6,308 bases of DNA from JACCUZ01 sp038246575 (GTDB lineage: Bacteria > Actinomycetota > Actinomycetes > JACCUZ01), in assembly GCA_038246575.1 (NCBI GenBank), contig JBBRVU010000219.1, positions 1 to 6,308 of the forward strand, written 5' to 3'. Position 1 is the first letter of the stretch; every line of letters starts with the position of its first letter. Both the position numbers and the translations under genes were made by a program. The notes beneath the pieces are model-generated. The model was not told the origin of the DNA. It saw only the letters and a program-made list of their open reading frames with translations, and did not search any database. Below, piece by piece: positions 6,239-6,308 of the stretch.

Positions 6239-6308
6239 GCGGGCACCTCGCTGCGGCTGGCGCGGCGGCCCCGTCGGGCCAGGACGCCGCCGGCGAGGAT
6301 GGCCAGCA
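6235..6308 (-). CDS. Probable ABC transporter permease, C-terminal 23 codons only
   Basis: Only the 3' end is present; the gene enters from the right edge. In the frame ending at TGA (complement of 6235-6237) it encodes a hydrophobic helix end, LAILAGGVLA, followed by a basic tail RRGRRASRSEVPA. A final transmembrane helix with a positively charged cytoplasmic tail is typical of importer permeases. The stop overlaps the ATPase ATG (ATGA), the usual arrangement for a permease-ATPase pair made in fixed proportion. The identity rests on this context more than on sequence, because no permease EAA loop is within view. Confidence 0.6.
   Translation of the reverse strand, partial: LAILAGGVLARRGRRASRSEVPA

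Noticed and set aside
1..6308. tRNA, rRNA, CRISPR array, insertion sequence, phage or attachment site
   Set aside because: No cloverleaf or CCA-end pattern, no regularly spaced direct repeats, and no transposase, integrase or terminal repeats were seen in reading both strands.

Overview
The window is very GC-rich, uses GTG/ATG starts and has tightly overlapping genes (ATGA junctions). Its proteins are of actinobacterial type: a GH15 enzyme with a trehalase-type N-terminal domain, and an alpha/beta hydrolase fused to OsmC. The source is most likely a high-GC actinomycete. The genus cannot be fixed from this sequence alone.

Layout: (1) 1-285, minus strand: the N-terminal 95 residues of a small methionine-rich membrane protein that runs off the left edge. 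(2) 286-383: a short intergenic stretch that serves as its upstream region. (3) 384-2216, minus strand: a complete GH15 glucoamylase/trehalase-like enzyme with both catalytic glutamates. (4) 2217-2412: a divergent intergenic region with two perfect 9-bp inverted repeats. (5) 2413-3885, plus strand: a radical SAM protein with the cluster motif C-x3-C-x2-C and a GGE motif, but no assigned function. (6) 3882-5182, plus strand: an alpha/beta hydrolase-OsmC fusion that starts in an ATGA overlap with the radical SAM stop. Its N-terminus is displaced by an apparent one-base frameshift near 3948. (7) 5099-6238, minus strand: an ABC importer ATPase whose 3' end overlaps the fusion gene tail-to-tail by 84 bp. 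(8) 6235-6308, minus strand: the last 23 codons of a probable partner permease, which overlaps the ATPase start by ATGA.

Three expression units are visible: the ABC operon (minus), the two-gene radical SAM / hydrolase-OsmC operon (plus), and the minus-strand genes on the left. The two left intergenic regions carry three dyads of near-identical geometry, GGGAA-N20/21-TTCCC. Each can be read as a GGGAA-N18/19-GTT promoter of the SigR/SigH or ECF type. This suggests, as inference only, that the small membrane protein, the GH15 enzyme and the radical SAM operon share a stress-responsive regulator or sigma factor. An OsmC thiol-peroxidase domain in the controlled operon would fit. The most promising candidate for an undescribed system is the translationally coupled radical SAM plus hydrolase-OsmC pair under these dyads.
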